Of a DNA stretch of 64,000 nucleotides, positions 36,601-45,526 are shown in pieces (the stretch's first letter is position 1; each line of letters begins with the position of its first letter). The notes beneath the pieces are model-generated. The model had not been told where the DNA came from. It was given only the letters and a program-made list of their open reading frames with translations, and did no database searches. Position numbers and translations under genes: made by a program. The DNA is from Marinomonas alcarazii (GTDB lineage Bacteria > Pseudomonadota > Gammaproteobacteria > Pseudomonadales > Marinomonadaceae). The stretch is from contig NZ_QKLW01000001.1 in the NCBI RefSeq assembly GCF_003208215.1, positions 576,234-640,233 of the forward strand. Reading direction: 5' to 3'.

Positions 36601-37401
36601 AATCAAGCGGATTATCTGGTGACATTTAGTCAAGTGGAAAGCAAACCGACGCTGGTTATGATGCACTCTCTAGGAGGGCACTATCAGTATTATCAACCCT
36701 TGATTGATGCACTAAAAGGACAAGTAAACCTTTATGGCTTACTACCAGATGTAGCGCTGCTGGCACATAGTACGTCTGCGGATTTGGACAAGGTCATCGA
36801 TCATTATGCGGATCAATTAGAAGCGTTACGTGAGCAGCCAATCGTATTAGTGGGCTGGAGTCTAGCGGGGCGTATGATGATGTGGCTTGCGCAAGCGCTG
36901 AGTGAGCGTGGTTTTACGGTGCAGAATGTAGCCATCATTGATTTTGATCCGACTCAGGTGCTGAGCAACGTTGATAATGAAAAGCAACAATTGCTAGAGG
37001 ACTTACAACACTATTGTGCACAGCAAGGCTGGACGATTAGTGAGGAGCAATGGCAGACATGGTCTACTGCTTTACCGAACGATTATGCTCAAGGCTTAGA
37101 ACACATTCTTGCCAATGAAGCATTTGCATCTAAGTTGGACGAAAGCACGACGCAGGCAGAGTTTCATGATCGCATCATGATGCGCTGGTCATTGAAACGC
37201 ATGTTTTATGATGCCCCAATCCCTGTGGTGAAGCAGCCACTGTGGGTGTGGCGCAGCAGTGAAAATGCAGCCCCTGTACATGCTTGGCAGCGTTACTCTT
37301 CACAGCCAGTACAAGGCTGGAGCATTGATGCAGACCACTTTGGAATCTTAGCAACAACGGAACTGGCTGAGCAGCTATTACAGCAGTGTAGCCAATACTG
37401 A
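33646..37401 (+). CDS. NRPS 4: degenerate C (interface-like)-A(Asp)-PCP-TE
   Basis: 1251 aa. Residues about 1-400 have condensation-domain features, but the catalytic HHxxxDG motif is replaced by P-A-Q-S-L-D-Q (residues 123-129). It should not form peptide bonds and resembles the 'interface' domains described next to siderophore Asp beta-hydroxylases. The adenylation domain has core A3 YTSGTSGTPKG near 558 and Asp-type code D-L-T-K-I-G-H-V-G-K. The carrier site is Ser944. A thioesterase domain follows, with GWSLAG (Ser1072), Asp1099 and His1231 in DADHFG as the likely triad. It should load the last Asp and release the peptide by hydrolysis or cyclisation. Bond formation is probably done by the orphan condensation domain at the end of NRPS 3. 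The exporter starts 9 bp downstream. Confidence 0.9.
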   Translation: MSQFNQSLTQGEALTLQQKCASQAPVAYWLTLPKQEEASVRGRLQALVDEHDILRTVYGQQVGYTETRQQALQESALDWRCVEGESAECLLHEALAVFTQQSAPLLAWFWPRPDENRLLLVAPAQSLDQGSALAIRRCLSGQSDLLLDEPTQYLDYADWVADLQMGEDASAGSAFWRGLALDTLPDAALIEQVGQSNGALECLNVSLGESAAHALRSYGQTMDVATSEVALAVWAALLGLVNGKEEFQLSYFYDCRTDYEELEDALGRFVVPCPVPCYQPSKNTFSKWFAGQHSLWQQMLEQQEYLGMSLDLSAHARQVGFAYQSLLEPNEISAAQPIGASELLLQVSETPQTIELSLHYDSGRYSQAAVAQLLQRYELLLARALAHPNDTMDTLDVFLLGELSGLVNNDATFVHTDQTFLDNWRMSVDQYPQHQAARFVDEVLTYAQMDALSDQVAAGLQQRGASAGKIVALCLPRSMDFLVTLLGIMKTGAAYLPLDPEQPESRQNLILADAQPVLTIVETVNQAQQITVAELKNTPADFTPVALNQATLAYVLYTSGTSGTPKGVQVPHSALSHYCQAAIHALQLPKNADYALVSSPMADLGNTMLFPSWIQGGCLHLLDKATSTDSELFRQYVERYPIDCLKIVPSHFMALSEGQDLSAISPRQSLILGGENISAGLLRALASATPLCTVYNHYGPTETTVGVMWGKVDLERESARLQHVLGNNRVYLLDDHQASVINGTVGELYIAGPNLSAGYLNQAEQTTQAFVADPFAPAQTMYRSGDLAFKRADGSLEIVGRADQQIKIRGFRMELGEVESALSNYASIQQAHVLAQGEGEQKRLVAFVVANSEQHENELKAWLMQYLPDYMVPARILRVERMPLNANGKVDRHTLMNWLEAEQKRQFVAPKNEIEIKILSIWQDVLGRENISTEDNFFDLGGHSLAAIKVIARLRQAFDIELAADIMFHKQTITALAEVMVKGDANQADYLVTFSQVESKPTLVMMHSLGGHYQYYQPLIDALKGQVNLYGLLPDVALLAHSTSADLDKVIDHYADQLEALREQPIVLVGWSLAGRMMMWLAQALSERGFTVQNVAIIDFDPTQVLSNVDNEKQQLLEDLQHYCAQQGWTISEEQWQTWSTALPNDYAQGLEHILANEAFASKLDESTTQAEFHDRIMMRWSLKRMFYDAPIPVVKQPLWVWRSSENAAPVHAWQRYSSQPVQGWSIDADHFGILATTELAEQLLQQCSQY

Positions 37402-37410
37402 GAATACATA

Positions 37411-39090
37411 ATGAACATGATGAAACAGTTATTGTCCCAGTCGGGACGCACCGTTTGTCTCGCGCTTGTCTTGAGTTTATGCAGTGCAGCGGCAGGTATT
37501 ACGATTGTCGGTGGTGTCAATCAGGCACTAGACTCCGGCGTGACGGATATCGGGCAAACACTGGTCTATTACTTAGGCTTAGTAGGGCTGCTATTTTGTT
37601 GTGGTATAGGGTCGCAGGTTCTACTTGTTGGTCTCGGACACAAGCTAGTGTATCGCCTTAGAGCGGATCTTGTTCAGCGTATTCTTAATACACCGCTGGT
37701 GAAACAAGAAGCACTTGGCGCCCCTGCTTTATACAATGTGCTGACACGGGATGTCACCATGGTAGCTAACGCTATCAAACAACTGCCAATTTCATTGTAC
37801 AACGGCTTATTGTTAGCCGTTGGCTTGGTTTACTTGGCGTGGCTATCACCATTGTTATTTGGTTTTTTAGTAATGTTAGTTGGTCTTGCTGTATGGGGCG
37901 ATATTCTGCTGGCTGGCCGGATAAAAAGCATGATGCAGGAAGTCCGTCGTCTGGATGATGATTTATTCCGTCAGTATGAGGCGGTGGTAGAAGGCCGCAA
38001 TGAACTGGGGCTAAGCCATCCGCGTCGCCAGTTTCAGTTTCAACAGCGCTTTGAACCGACCGCCCAGCAAGCACGAGATACGGCGATTAAAGCCGAAGTG
38101 CTGTGGGCGATTAACCTTAACTGGACGACGTTATTGGTCTTCGTGCTGATTGGTTTAGTGTTTGTTGCGGGAACACTACTAGAAAGCGTTTCTCAAGAAG
38201 CGCTGGTTGGTTATGTGCTAGCGATTATGTTTTTGCGTACTCCTATTGCCATGATCTTAGAAGCGATTCCAGCGGTGATTCGTGGCAATGTGGCCTTGTC
38301 TGCTATTGAACACTTGGAGCTTAGTCAAAGCTCACAAAGCCTATCTGACAACGCCGTGCCAGTGACTAAGCCTGTCACCTTTCAATCGTTAGAGCTGCGT
38401 CATGCAGAGTATCATTACCCAACCCAAGGTGGCGAGTCCGGGTTCCAGTTGGGGCCCATTGACTTCAAGGCTCAAGCGGGTGAGTTGATTTTCTTAATTG
38501 GCGGTAACGGCAGCGGCAAATCCACCTTAGCGAAATTACTAACCGGATTGTATCTACCGACAGTCGGTGAGGTAGCGTTGAATGGTCATTTATTAACGCC
38601 AGAAAATGCCGAACAGCATCGCTCCTATTTTGGGGCGATATTTCCAAACTTTTTCCTGTTTGACGATGTGTTAGACGAGCAGGGCAATCTCGATAACCCT
38701 AGGGTTCAGCATTATCTCAAGCGTTTGGCGATTGATCACAAGGTGTCGGTTGACGGTGGAAGTTTATCAACTAAAGCCTTGTCTCAGGGACAGCGTAAAC
38801 GTTTGGCGCTGTTACTACTGTATATGGAAGACCGACAAGTGTTGTTGCTTGATGAATGGGCCGCAGACCAAGACCCTCTGTTTCGTGAAGTCTTTTATCG
38901 TGAAATTCTGCCGGAGCTAAAACAAGCAGATAAAACAGTCATTGCTATTAGTCACGATGATAAATATTTCGACGCAGCTGACCGTTTATATAAGCTGGAT
39001 CAGGGGCAAATACGACCTTATGTTGTAGGGCGTGACAGCTTGTTTGAAGAGATGAGTGAGCCGTCAGTACGAATAGCTCAAGATGTATAG
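37411..39090 (+). CDS. PvdE/SyrD-type peptide ABC exporter
   Basis: 559 aa, one fused half-transporter. The N-terminal half (about 15-300) has roughly six membrane segments. The ATPase half has Walker A GGNGSGKST (from 364), signature LSQGQRKR (near 457), Walker B VLLLDEWAADQDP (near 480) and an AISHDD H-loop. The DEWAADQDP form is typical of the cyclic-peptide exporter group containing PvdE and SyrD, which carry NRPS products or precursors into the periplasm. It is the last gene of the biosynthetic operon. No outer-membrane efflux partner or periplasmic tailoring enzyme lies in the window, so the final export step must use genes elsewhere. Confidence 0.9.
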   Translation: MNMMKQLLSQSGRTVCLALVLSLCSAAAGITIVGGVNQALDSGVTDIGQTLVYYLGLVGLLFCCGIGSQVLLVGLGHKLVYRLRADLVQRILNTPLVKQEALGAPALYNVLTRDVTMVANAIKQLPISLYNGLLLAVGLVYLAWLSPLLFGFLVMLVGLAVWGDILLAGRIKSMMQEVRRLDDDLFRQYEAVVEGRNELGLSHPRRQFQFQQRFEPTAQQARDTAIKAEVLWAINLNWTTLLVFVLIGLVFVAGTLLESVSQEALVGYVLAIMFLRTPIAMILEAIPAVIRGNVALSAIEHLELSQSSQSLSDNAVPVTKPVTFQSLELRHAEYHYPTQGGESGFQLGPIDFKAQAGELIFLIGGNGSGKSTLAKLLTGLYLPTVGEVALNGHLLTPENAEQHRSYFGAIFPNFFLFDDVLDEQGNLDNPRVQHYLKRLAIDHKVSVDGGSLSTKALSQGQRKRLALLLLYMEDRQVLLLDEWAADQDPLFREVFYREILPELKQADKTVIAISHDDKYFDAADRLYKLDQGQIRPYVVGRDSLFEEMSEPSVRIAQDV

Positions 39091-39136
39091 GGATTATCAT
39101 TTTTTCGTAAGTTAAGTAGTGAAAAATAAATCAAAT

Positions 39137-39155
39137 GATATTGATAATGGTTCTT
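39137..39155 (+). promoter_or_regulatory. Fur-like box upstream of the TonB receptor
   Basis: GATATTGATAATGGTTCTT matches 14 of 19 positions of the Fur consensus GATAATGATAATCATTATC. It lies 60 bp before the receptor start, in an AT-rich intergenic region of 124 bp. Confidence 0.72.
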
Positions 39156-39214
39156 ATTAATATTATTATACAGCTATATTAAAAAATGACATGCCTTCTA
39201 GGAGCTATTCATAG

Positions 39215-41548
39215 ATGAAGATTACCCCTTTAGCCCAAGCTATACGCAGTGCCTGTACTATGACTTTAATGGTTACCCCAATGCTAGCAACTGCAGAGGA
39301 TGTAAACAGTTTTCAGTTAGATATGCTATCGGTGTATGGCACAGACTTAAATCGCTATGAATTTGATGAAGCTAATTCGGCAACAGGTTTTAAGGCTGAT
39401 GTGAATGAATTGCCTCGTTCAGTACAAGTGCTTCCAGAGCAGCTTATTCTTGACCAAAATTCAGACACGCTAGAAGATGTGCTGCAAAACGTTGCAGGTA
39501 TTACCCGTGCCCACGGCTTCGGTGGTACCGAAAGTCAGGTAAACATTCGTGGTTTTGAGAATAGTCACCTGTTTGTTGATGGTAACCCAGTGAGTAACCG
39601 GTTCAATGTGGATGTGGCGACGATTGACCGTGTTGAAGTGATTTTAGGCCCTGCATCAGTGCTTCATGGTCAAGTTAGCCCAGGTGGTTTGATCAACATC
39701 ATTACCAAAAAGCCAGAGAAAAAGTCAGCGCACAGTGTGCAGCTTGATCTAGATGAGTACGGCGAACAGAAAGTTACTTTGGATAGCACTGGGTCTTTGT
39801 CAGATAAGATTCAGTACCGTGTCATCATTGCCCAAGAAGATTCGGACAGTTACCGAGAAGTACGCACCGAAGGTGGCGATCACGCGGCTAATAAAGAAGC
39901 GCTAACCATTGCTCCGTCTTTGAGCTACACACCCGATGCAGACAACACTTACACGATTAGCTTCTTGCATGCCAAGCAGAATTTGCCAATTGACCGTGGC
40001 GCTGTAGCCGTTGAAAACGGTACAGGTGGTTTGGACATCGCGGATATCCCAGTGGAGCGTCGCTTAGGTAGCCGTTACGATGAGCGTGATAGCACAGAGC
40101 AAAAAGTTCAGTTTGATTTTGACCATTACTTCAAAGGTGGTTGGAAGAACCAATTGAAACTTGGTTATTACGAAAAAGAGTTTGATGATTATCAAGCGCG
40201 CCCATACCGTGGTCTAAATGACAGCTGGACTCAAGGAACTGGTGCAGTCGATTTTTCAAACCCAGCTAATCTGCTTGAGTTGAGGGGCGCTCAACAAGGT
40301 TCGGCTGTTGCAACCAATGGCTTGCTACTTCGCACGGCGGACTCTAACCTAGATGTAACCGAAGACAGTTTGTTCATTTCGGACAGCCTAACAGGGGATT
40401 ATTACGCCGCTGGTATCAACAACACCTTATATGTTGGCGCAAACGTTCACCAGCGTAATGTGAAACACTCTGATGGCTTTGGTTTAGTCGATGTATCCAA
40501 TGTATTCGGTGCAGGTGTTTATGCGCCAGCGTTGGATGTGGTAGACATCTACAGCGACAACAACCCAGCCTACTCGAAAGTTTCCCAAACTAAAGTGAGC
40601 ACCAACGATGCTCAGTACACTGAAATGGGTTTTTCGATTCAGAACTTGTCTTATGTAAACGACAACTTTAATGTGTTAGCGGGTCTACGTTACGACCGCT
40701 ATGAAATTGACCGTGATGATACTATCTATTATCAACAGGGGTCGGGCGGCACATTTACCCAGCAGGCGGAAGCAAGTCGAGTCAAAATCAAAGGAGATAA
40801 CGATAACATTAGTGGTCAATTGGGTGCTATGTACCGTTTGAATGATGAAGTGTCGGTTTATGGTTCTTGGTCTGAATCCTTTACACCAAACTATCCTGAT
40901 GTTACAGCAGGTCAGGTGACTGGCAGCGATAATATGGCGCCAGAAGAAGCGACCCAATATGAGCTTGGCGTTAAGTCTAGCTTTATGGATGACAAACTGC
41001 GTTTGACGGCTTCGGTTTATCAACTAGAGCGTAAAAACGTAATGACCTTTGAAAACTTGTTAGCCAAACTAAACGGTGAAGAAGAAACCAAAGGTGTTGA
41101 GTTGACAGCAACCATGCAGTTCATGCCCGGCCTGAACGTATTAGCGTCTTATACCCATATGGATGCTGAAATCGTAGATGATAACGACGACAGTGTAGAC
41201 CGCGAAGGCAACACGCCTTATGGCATTCCTGATCAAAAAGCGCGTATTTGGGGGTCATACGAAGTTCAAGATGGCGCTCTGAAAAGCCTAGGTTTTGGTT
41301 TAGGTGCTGAGTACGTTGGCGCTCGTTATGGCAACGATGATAACAGCTTTAAGCTGCCAAGCTACACAGTCTATGATGTGTCAAGTTGGTACTACATCCC
41401 AGTTGGGGATGACAAGCAATTGCGGGTTCAGGCAGGTATTAAGAATCTAACGGATGAAACTTACTACCCAGCAAACCTTGGCAATGCCTTCCGCATTAAC
41501 GTAGGTGATCCGCGAACTTTCTACATGTCGGCTCGTATGGATTTCTAG
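39215..41548 (+). CDS. TonB-dependent ferric siderophore receptor
   Basis: 777 aa outer-membrane receptor. A signal peptide ends near residue 27 (MLATAEDV). A TonB-box-like segment (DMLSVYG) precedes the plug domain, with ELPRSVQVLPEQLI, DVLQNVAGITR, NIRGFE, RVEVILGPASVLHGQ and PGGLINIITKKP. The barrel ends in a terminal Phe (SARMDF), as usual for outer-membrane proteins. There is no N-terminal signalling (STN) domain, so surface signalling to an ECF sigma factor is not expected. It is followed by a clear terminator and then the inner-membrane importer. It should take up the ferric form of the locus's own siderophore. Confidence 0.95.
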   Translation: MKITPLAQAIRSACTMTLMVTPMLATAEDVNSFQLDMLSVYGTDLNRYEFDEANSATGFKADVNELPRSVQVLPEQLILDQNSDTLEDVLQNVAGITRAHGFGGTESQVNIRGFENSHLFVDGNPVSNRFNVDVATIDRVEVILGPASVLHGQVSPGGLINIITKKPEKKSAHSVQLDLDEYGEQKVTLDSTGSLSDKIQYRVIIAQEDSDSYREVRTEGGDHAANKEALTIAPSLSYTPDADNTYTISFLHAKQNLPIDRGAVAVENGTGGLDIADIPVERRLGSRYDERDSTEQKVQFDFDHYFKGGWKNQLKLGYYEKEFDDYQARPYRGLNDSWTQGTGAVDFSNPANLLELRGAQQGSAVATNGLLLRTADSNLDVTEDSLFISDSLTGDYYAAGINNTLYVGANVHQRNVKHSDGFGLVDVSNVFGAGVYAPALDVVDIYSDNNPAYSKVSQTKVSTNDAQYTEMGFSIQNLSYVNDNFNVLAGLRYDRYEIDRDDTIYYQQGSGGTFTQQAEASRVKIKGDNDNISGQLGAMYRLNDEVSVYGSWSESFTPNYPDVTAGQVTGSDNMAPEEATQYELGVKSSFMDDKLRLTASVYQLERKNVMTFENLLAKLNGEEETKGVELTATMQFMPGLNVLASYTHMDAEIVDDNDDSVDREGNTPYGIPDQKARIWGSYEVQDGALKSLGFGLGAEYVGARYGNDDNSFKLPSYTVYDVSSWYYIPVGDDKQLRVQAGIKNLTDETYYPANLGNAFRINVGDPRTFYMSARMDF

Positions 41549-41578
41549 GGTTTAGAAAGCTAGTTTTCTTTTAGATTA

Positions 41579-41607
41579 GCGGCTTCCTTAAGGGAGCCGC
41601 ATTTTTT
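41579..41607 (+). terminator. Rho-independent terminator after the receptor gene
   Basis: GCGGCTTCC-TTAA-GGGAGCCGC forms a 9-bp stem with one G-U pair and a TTAA loop, followed by ATTTTTT. It ends the receptor transcript, so the importer genes need read-through or their own promoter. Confidence 0.92.
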
Positions 41608-41647
41608 GTTTATAGATACTCTTCATTTTGGGTATAAGGAAAATGGG

Positions 41648-42469
41648 ATGAGGTTAAGTGTTGAGAATCTAAGTTTTGGTTACCGCAATCAGTCGGTATT
41701 GAAGAACATAGATTTAACCTTTCCAGATGCGGGGTTAACTGTATTACTTGGCGGTAATGGCTGTGGTAAAACGACTTTGCTGCATACCTTGGCGGGGTTG
41801 CTTACCCCTAAAGAAGGCCGCGTTCTGTTAGAACAAGCGCCATTCTCTTCATTAGGGCGCAAAGCCATTGCGCGTAAGTTGGCATTGCTGCCACAAATGA
41901 CCTCGGCTCCCGCTGGAGTGACAGTGCGTGAATTGGTAATGCAAGGGCGTTTCCCGTGGCAAACATGGTGGCGACAGTGGTCTAAGGCGGATCAACAAGC
42001 CGTTGACAGCGCAATCCAAGCTACAGGTATTGAAGACCTAGTCGAGCGGCCATTAGAGCAGCTTTCGGGCGGTCAGCGCCAACGTTGCTGGGTGGCCATG
42101 ACTTTAGCGCAAGATACGCCATTATTGCTACTGGATGAACCCACGACTTATTTAGATATTGCCCACCAAGTAGAGTTAATGAACCTCATCGCGCAGCTGT
42201 GTGCCCAAGGCAAAAGCGTGATAACCGTCTTGCATGATCTTAACCAAGCTGCTGCGTATGCTGACCATATGATTATGATGAAAGAGGGTAGTATTTACGC
42301 CCAAGGTGATGTGGAAAATGTCTTCACTCAAGATAACCTGAAAGTCGTCTTCAATCTGGATGCAGACATTATCCGAGAGCCAAGACGGCAGCAGTTATTA
42401 TGCGTACCACATACGGATCATGATGGCATTGTTGCGGACAGTCCTATGCCCGTGGCTAAGGTAGGCTAA
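41648..42469 (+). CDS. Ferric siderophore importer ATPase (FecE type)
   Basis: About 273 aa from ATG 41648, which has AAGGA 7 nt upstream. An earlier in-frame TTG at 41606 lies in the terminator T-run and is rejected. Walker A is GGNGCGKTT, signature LSGGQRQR, Walker B LLLLDEPTTYLD, H-loop VLHDLN. It powers uptake of ferric siderophore through the two FecCD permeases that follow, 2 bp and then by overlap. The last ~25 residues (INVADS-like, IVADSPMPVAKVG) are a short extension. Another, decayed FecE-type gene lies at 3004-3384. Confidence 0.93.
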   Translation: MRLSVENLSFGYRNQSVLKNIDLTFPDAGLTVLLGGNGCGKTTLLHTLAGLLTPKEGRVLLEQAPFSSLGRKAIARKLALLPQMTSAPAGVTVRELVMQGRFPWQTWWRQWSKADQQAVDSAIQATGIEDLVERPLEQLSGGQRQRCWVAMTLAQDTPLLLLDEPTTYLDIAHQVELMNLIAQLCAQGKSVITVLHDLNQAAAYADHMIMMKEGSIYAQGDVENVFTQDNLKVVFNLDADIIREPRRQQLLCVPHTDHDGIVADSPMPVAKVG

Positions 42470-42471
42470 GC

Positions 42472-43494
42472 ATGAATGACAGTACAAGCGTTTCAGCCTT
42501 GCCAAAGTCTGGGGGTGTCAGCCTCAAATTGATGGGGATGTTGGCCGTAGGTCTGCTACTACTAGTGGTTTGCTGGCTGCATCTTGCGTTAGGGGCCAAG
42601 TCTATCGATTGGGCCTTGGTTTGGCAGGCTTTGTTTAACTACGATGCTTCCGATAGTGAGCAAATATTAGTACGTGAAATGCGTATGAGTCGTTTGCTTG
42701 TTTCGCTCGTTGTGGGCGCTGCGCTGGCGCTGGCGGGGGTACTGATTCAAGCTGTCAGCCGTAACCCTCTAGCCGACCCCGGCATCTTAGGAATCAACAG
42801 CGGTGCGGCGTTTTTTGTGGTAGCTGGGTTGTTATTTGTGTCCGGCAGCCGTTCTGTCTCGGTTCCGTTATTGGCGTTTTCTGGTGCCTTATTTGCCGCG
42901 CTGTTGGTGGTTATGCTCACGGGGCGCCAGCAAAGTTCGGGGCGCATGATTTTGGCTGGCGCAGCCGTGGCGGCACTCTTTTCAGCTATGACCGCGGTAC
43001 TGTTACTGGTGGATCAACAAGGCTTAGAAAAGCTACGTAACTGGCTGACAGGCAGCATCAGTGCCTCCGATATTCGCAAGCTAGACTGGGTGTGGCCGTA
43101 TCTAGTACCCGCTATGGTGGGTTCGTTGCTATTGGCAAAGTCACTTAATGCACATCATTTGGGCGATATGGCAGCGTCTGGCCTTGGTGTAAAAGTAGGG
43201 CGGTTAAAGTTACTGTCTTTGTTCGTCATCGTCGTGCTATCTGGTTCGGCGGTCGCCTTGGTTGGGCCAATTGGCTTTGTTGGTCTAGTGGTGCCACATA
43301 TGGCGCGTTTTGTGATTCGCAATGACTTTCGTTGGCTCATTCCCTATGCCTTGTTGCTGGGGGCGATTGTGATGGTTAGTGCGGATCTCATGGGGCGCTT
43401 ATTAGTGCGGCCATATGAGATTAATACGGGGATCGTTACCGCCCTGATCGGTGCGCCATTCTTTATTGCTCTGGTTATTTGGAGGGTACGTTGA
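42472..43494 (+). CDS. Ferric siderophore permease, FecCD family (first)
   Basis: 340 aa integral membrane protein with about nine or ten hydrophobic segments. It shows the family hallmarks GAALALAGVLIQAVSRNPLADPGILGINSGA, here at roughly residues 80-110, and PIGFVGLVVPHMARF near 265. It should pair with the next permease to form the inner-membrane channel of the importer. Its stop codon overlaps the ATG of the second permease (TGATG). Confidence 0.93.
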   Translation: MNDSTSVSALPKSGGVSLKLMGMLAVGLLLLVVCWLHLALGAKSIDWALVWQALFNYDASDSEQILVREMRMSRLLVSLVVGAALALAGVLIQAVSRNPLADPGILGINSGAAFFVVAGLLFVSGSRSVSVPLLAFSGALFAALLVVMLTGRQQSSGRMILAGAAVAALFSAMTAVLLLVDQQGLEKLRNWLTGSISASDIRKLDWVWPYLVPAMVGSLLLAKSLNAHHLGDMAASGLGVKVGRLKLLSLFVIVVLSGSAVALVGPIGFVGLVVPHMARFVIRNDFRWLIPYALLLGAIVMVSADLMGRLLVRPYEINTGIVTALIGAPFFIALVIWRVR

Positions 43495-44546
43495 TGCGTC
43501 AGTTAACGTTTAATCGCCCGATTATTTGGCAACCATTGCCCGGCATGATACTCAGCACTCGTCTGATGGATATCCTTTGGTTGCTGGTGTTTGCTGCACT
43601 GTTAGTGGCATGTGTGGTCTGGGCGGTCAGTACGGGCAGTTATGGTTTAGACATCAACAAGGTAGTGCAGGCTTTGCTAACCCCTGAAGCGGTGCCTGAG
43701 CGACAAGTGAATCTGGTATGGGAGCTGCGTTTACCTCGTATCATGGCGGCGGTTTTGTGCGGTGCGGCGTTGTCTGTTGCGGGCGTGATTATGCAAGCGA
43801 TTACTCGTAATCCACTGGCGTCGCCGGGGTTAACAGGGGTCGAATCGGGCGCCAGCGTGACCTTGTTGGTGTTGTTGATTCTGTTGCCCAATGCCTTGCC
43901 ACATTATTTATTGCCTTTAGCGGCTTTAATAGGTGGCGGTGCTGTCGCGGCTTTTGTTTACATATTGGCTTCTTTACGGGGCTTTTCACCGTTGCGTTTG
44001 ATTCTTGTCGGCGTGGGCATCACGGCGCTATTGTCGTCGGTATCGGATTTATTAATTACCTATGGTGATATTGAGCGGGTTGAATCCGCTTTGATCTGGT
44101 TAAGCGGCTCTTTGCACCAAGTAACATGGCCCGATATCCAAGTCATGGCATGGTGGTCGATAGCCGGGCTATTGGTTTGGTCAACCTTCCGTACTTTGAA
44201 TTTATTACGCCTAGGGGACTCGGTGGCGTTGAGCCGAGGGGTTAATCCTAAAGTGATGATTCCTGTTTTATTGCTGTTGGCGGTGGCGTTGACTTCGGCC
44301 GCAGTGGCGACGGTGGGTACTTTATCCTTTGTCGGCTTGATGGCGCCGCATATTGCGCGGCGTTTTTGTGGTGACCGCCATGGCGTGTTGATCCCGATGG
44401 CGGCTATGGTTGGGGGCTTGATGGTGTTACTGGGTGATACCATCGGGCGCATTCTGTTTGCGCCATTGCAGTTACCGAGTGGGCTGGTGATCGTTATGAT
44501 TGGCGCCCCTTATTTTGTCTTTTTAATGCGCAAAATGCGCCATTGA
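43494..44546 (+). CDS. Ferric siderophore permease, FecCD family (second)
   Basis: 350 aa from ATG 43494, chosen because GGAGGG at 43481-43486 fits it and the ATG overlaps the previous stop. A TTG five codons earlier is in frame but lies inside the ribosome-site region. Hallmarks are GAALSVAGVIMQAITRNPLA, SPGLTGVESGA and TLSFVGLMAPHIARR. It forms the permease heterodimer with the preceding protein. Confidence 0.93.
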   Translation: MRQLTFNRPIIWQPLPGMILSTRLMDILWLLVFAALLVACVVWAVSTGSYGLDINKVVQALLTPEAVPERQVNLVWELRLPRIMAAVLCGAALSVAGVIMQAITRNPLASPGLTGVESGASVTLLVLLILLPNALPHYLLPLAALIGGGAVAAFVYILASLRGFSPLRLILVGVGITALLSSVSDLLITYGDIERVESALIWLSGSLHQVTWPDIQVMAWWSIAGLLVWSTFRTLNLLRLGDSVALSRGVNPKVMIPVLLLLAVALTSAAVATVGTLSFVGLMAPHIARRFCGDRHGVLIPMAAMVGGLMVLLGDTIGRILFAPLQLPSGLVIVMIGAPYFVFLMRKMRH

Positions 44547-44596
44547 GTTTAGGCCCAGTGACATTGGGCGATAAATAAATGCTAAGAGAGGTAAAA

Positions 44597-45526
44597 GTGA
44601 AGTTAATCAAATATCTCACCAGTGTAATCTTGGTGTGTTTAGTAAGCACAGTGGCAAACGCTGCCGAGATGCGTGTCTTTGAAAACCGCTATGGCAAGGT
44701 GGAAGTGCCTGTACATCCTCAATGCGTGGTGTCTTTGCATGACTTTAGTCTCACCATTCAACTTATGGAGCTTGGTGTTAAGCCATGCGGTTCTTCGGCG
44801 CGTAAGAAACTCTGGCAAGACCCTTACTTTCGCGGTGCCGAGAATCGCTTTGATATGAGTAATGTACAATATATCGGTAGTCATAAAGCACCGGATGAAG
44901 AGGCCATTGCAGCGTTGCGCCCAGATTTGATCATCGGCATGCAAAGTCAAATTGGCTTACAAGAAAAGCTTTCACATATTGCGCCGGTGGTCATTTTGCC
45001 AACCGATGAATTAAGCATCAAAGAATGGGCTGCCCAGCTTGCTGATTTGGTGAATCAAAAAGGCCGTTACCAAGACCAGCTTAAAGAATACAATGGGGTT
45101 GTTAGTGAGTTTAAGCGGATTATCCCACATCCGGAAAAGATCACGGTGACCACGCTGGAAATGTATGAAGACAGTATTTATCTAATCGCTCGTGGCGGAC
45201 TTGGCGAAGTCATCAAAGACTTTGGTTTGAGCCGTCCTACTGTCTATAATGAGGCCAAAGAAGGTTTGGAATATAGCTTAGAGCGTATGAGTGATTTCGA
45301 CGCCGACTATATTATAGACACTTATGAGCCGTTATATAATAGCCGAGAAGCGACCCAGTCAATACGTGACTCCAAGCAATGGCAAGATCTATTTGCCGTG
45401 AAACACCACCAGTTTCTCTATTTCAACCGCAGCCGCTACGGTGAATCTATGGGGGGGCTGATTGGTAATGCGTACTTGCTGAACTCACATATTGCCGAGC
45501 GTGATCGTACATTAATGGAAGAATAA
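44597..45526 (+). CDS. Periplasmic ferric siderophore-binding protein (FecB/BtuF fold)
   Basis: About 309 aa. GTG 44597 is preferred over ATG 44579 because AGAGAGG (44585-44591) sits 5 nt upstream and the protein then begins with a compact signal peptide, MKLIKYLTSVILVCL, ending at ANA-AEM. The body has the two-lobe class-III binding-protein pattern: RYGKVEVPVHPQCVVSLHD, then IAALRPDLIIGM, and a C-terminal IIDTYEPLYN lobe. It delivers ferric siderophore to the FecCD permeases. There is no lipobox, so it should be soluble in the periplasm. Its stop overlaps the start of the phosphopantetheinyl transferase (TAATG). Confidence 0.88.
   Translation: MKLIKYLTSVILVCLVSTVANAAEMRVFENRYGKVEVPVHPQCVVSLHDFSLTIQLMELGVKPCGSSARKKLWQDPYFRGAENRFDMSNVQYIGSHKAPDEEAIAALRPDLIIGMQSQIGLQEKLSHIAPVVILPTDELSIKEWAAQLADLVNQKGRYQDQLKEYNGVVSEFKRIIPHPEKITVTTLEMYEDSIYLIARGGLGEVIKDFGLSRPTVYNEAKEGLEYSLERMSDFDADYIIDTYEPLYNSREATQSIRDSKQWQDLFAVKHHQFLYFNRSRYGESMGGLIGNAYLLNSHIAERDRTLMEE

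Noticed and set aside
41606-41647. Upstream TTG start for the importer ATPase
   Set aside because: It lies in the T-run of the terminator and has no ribosome site; ATG 41648 has AAGGA at proper spacing.
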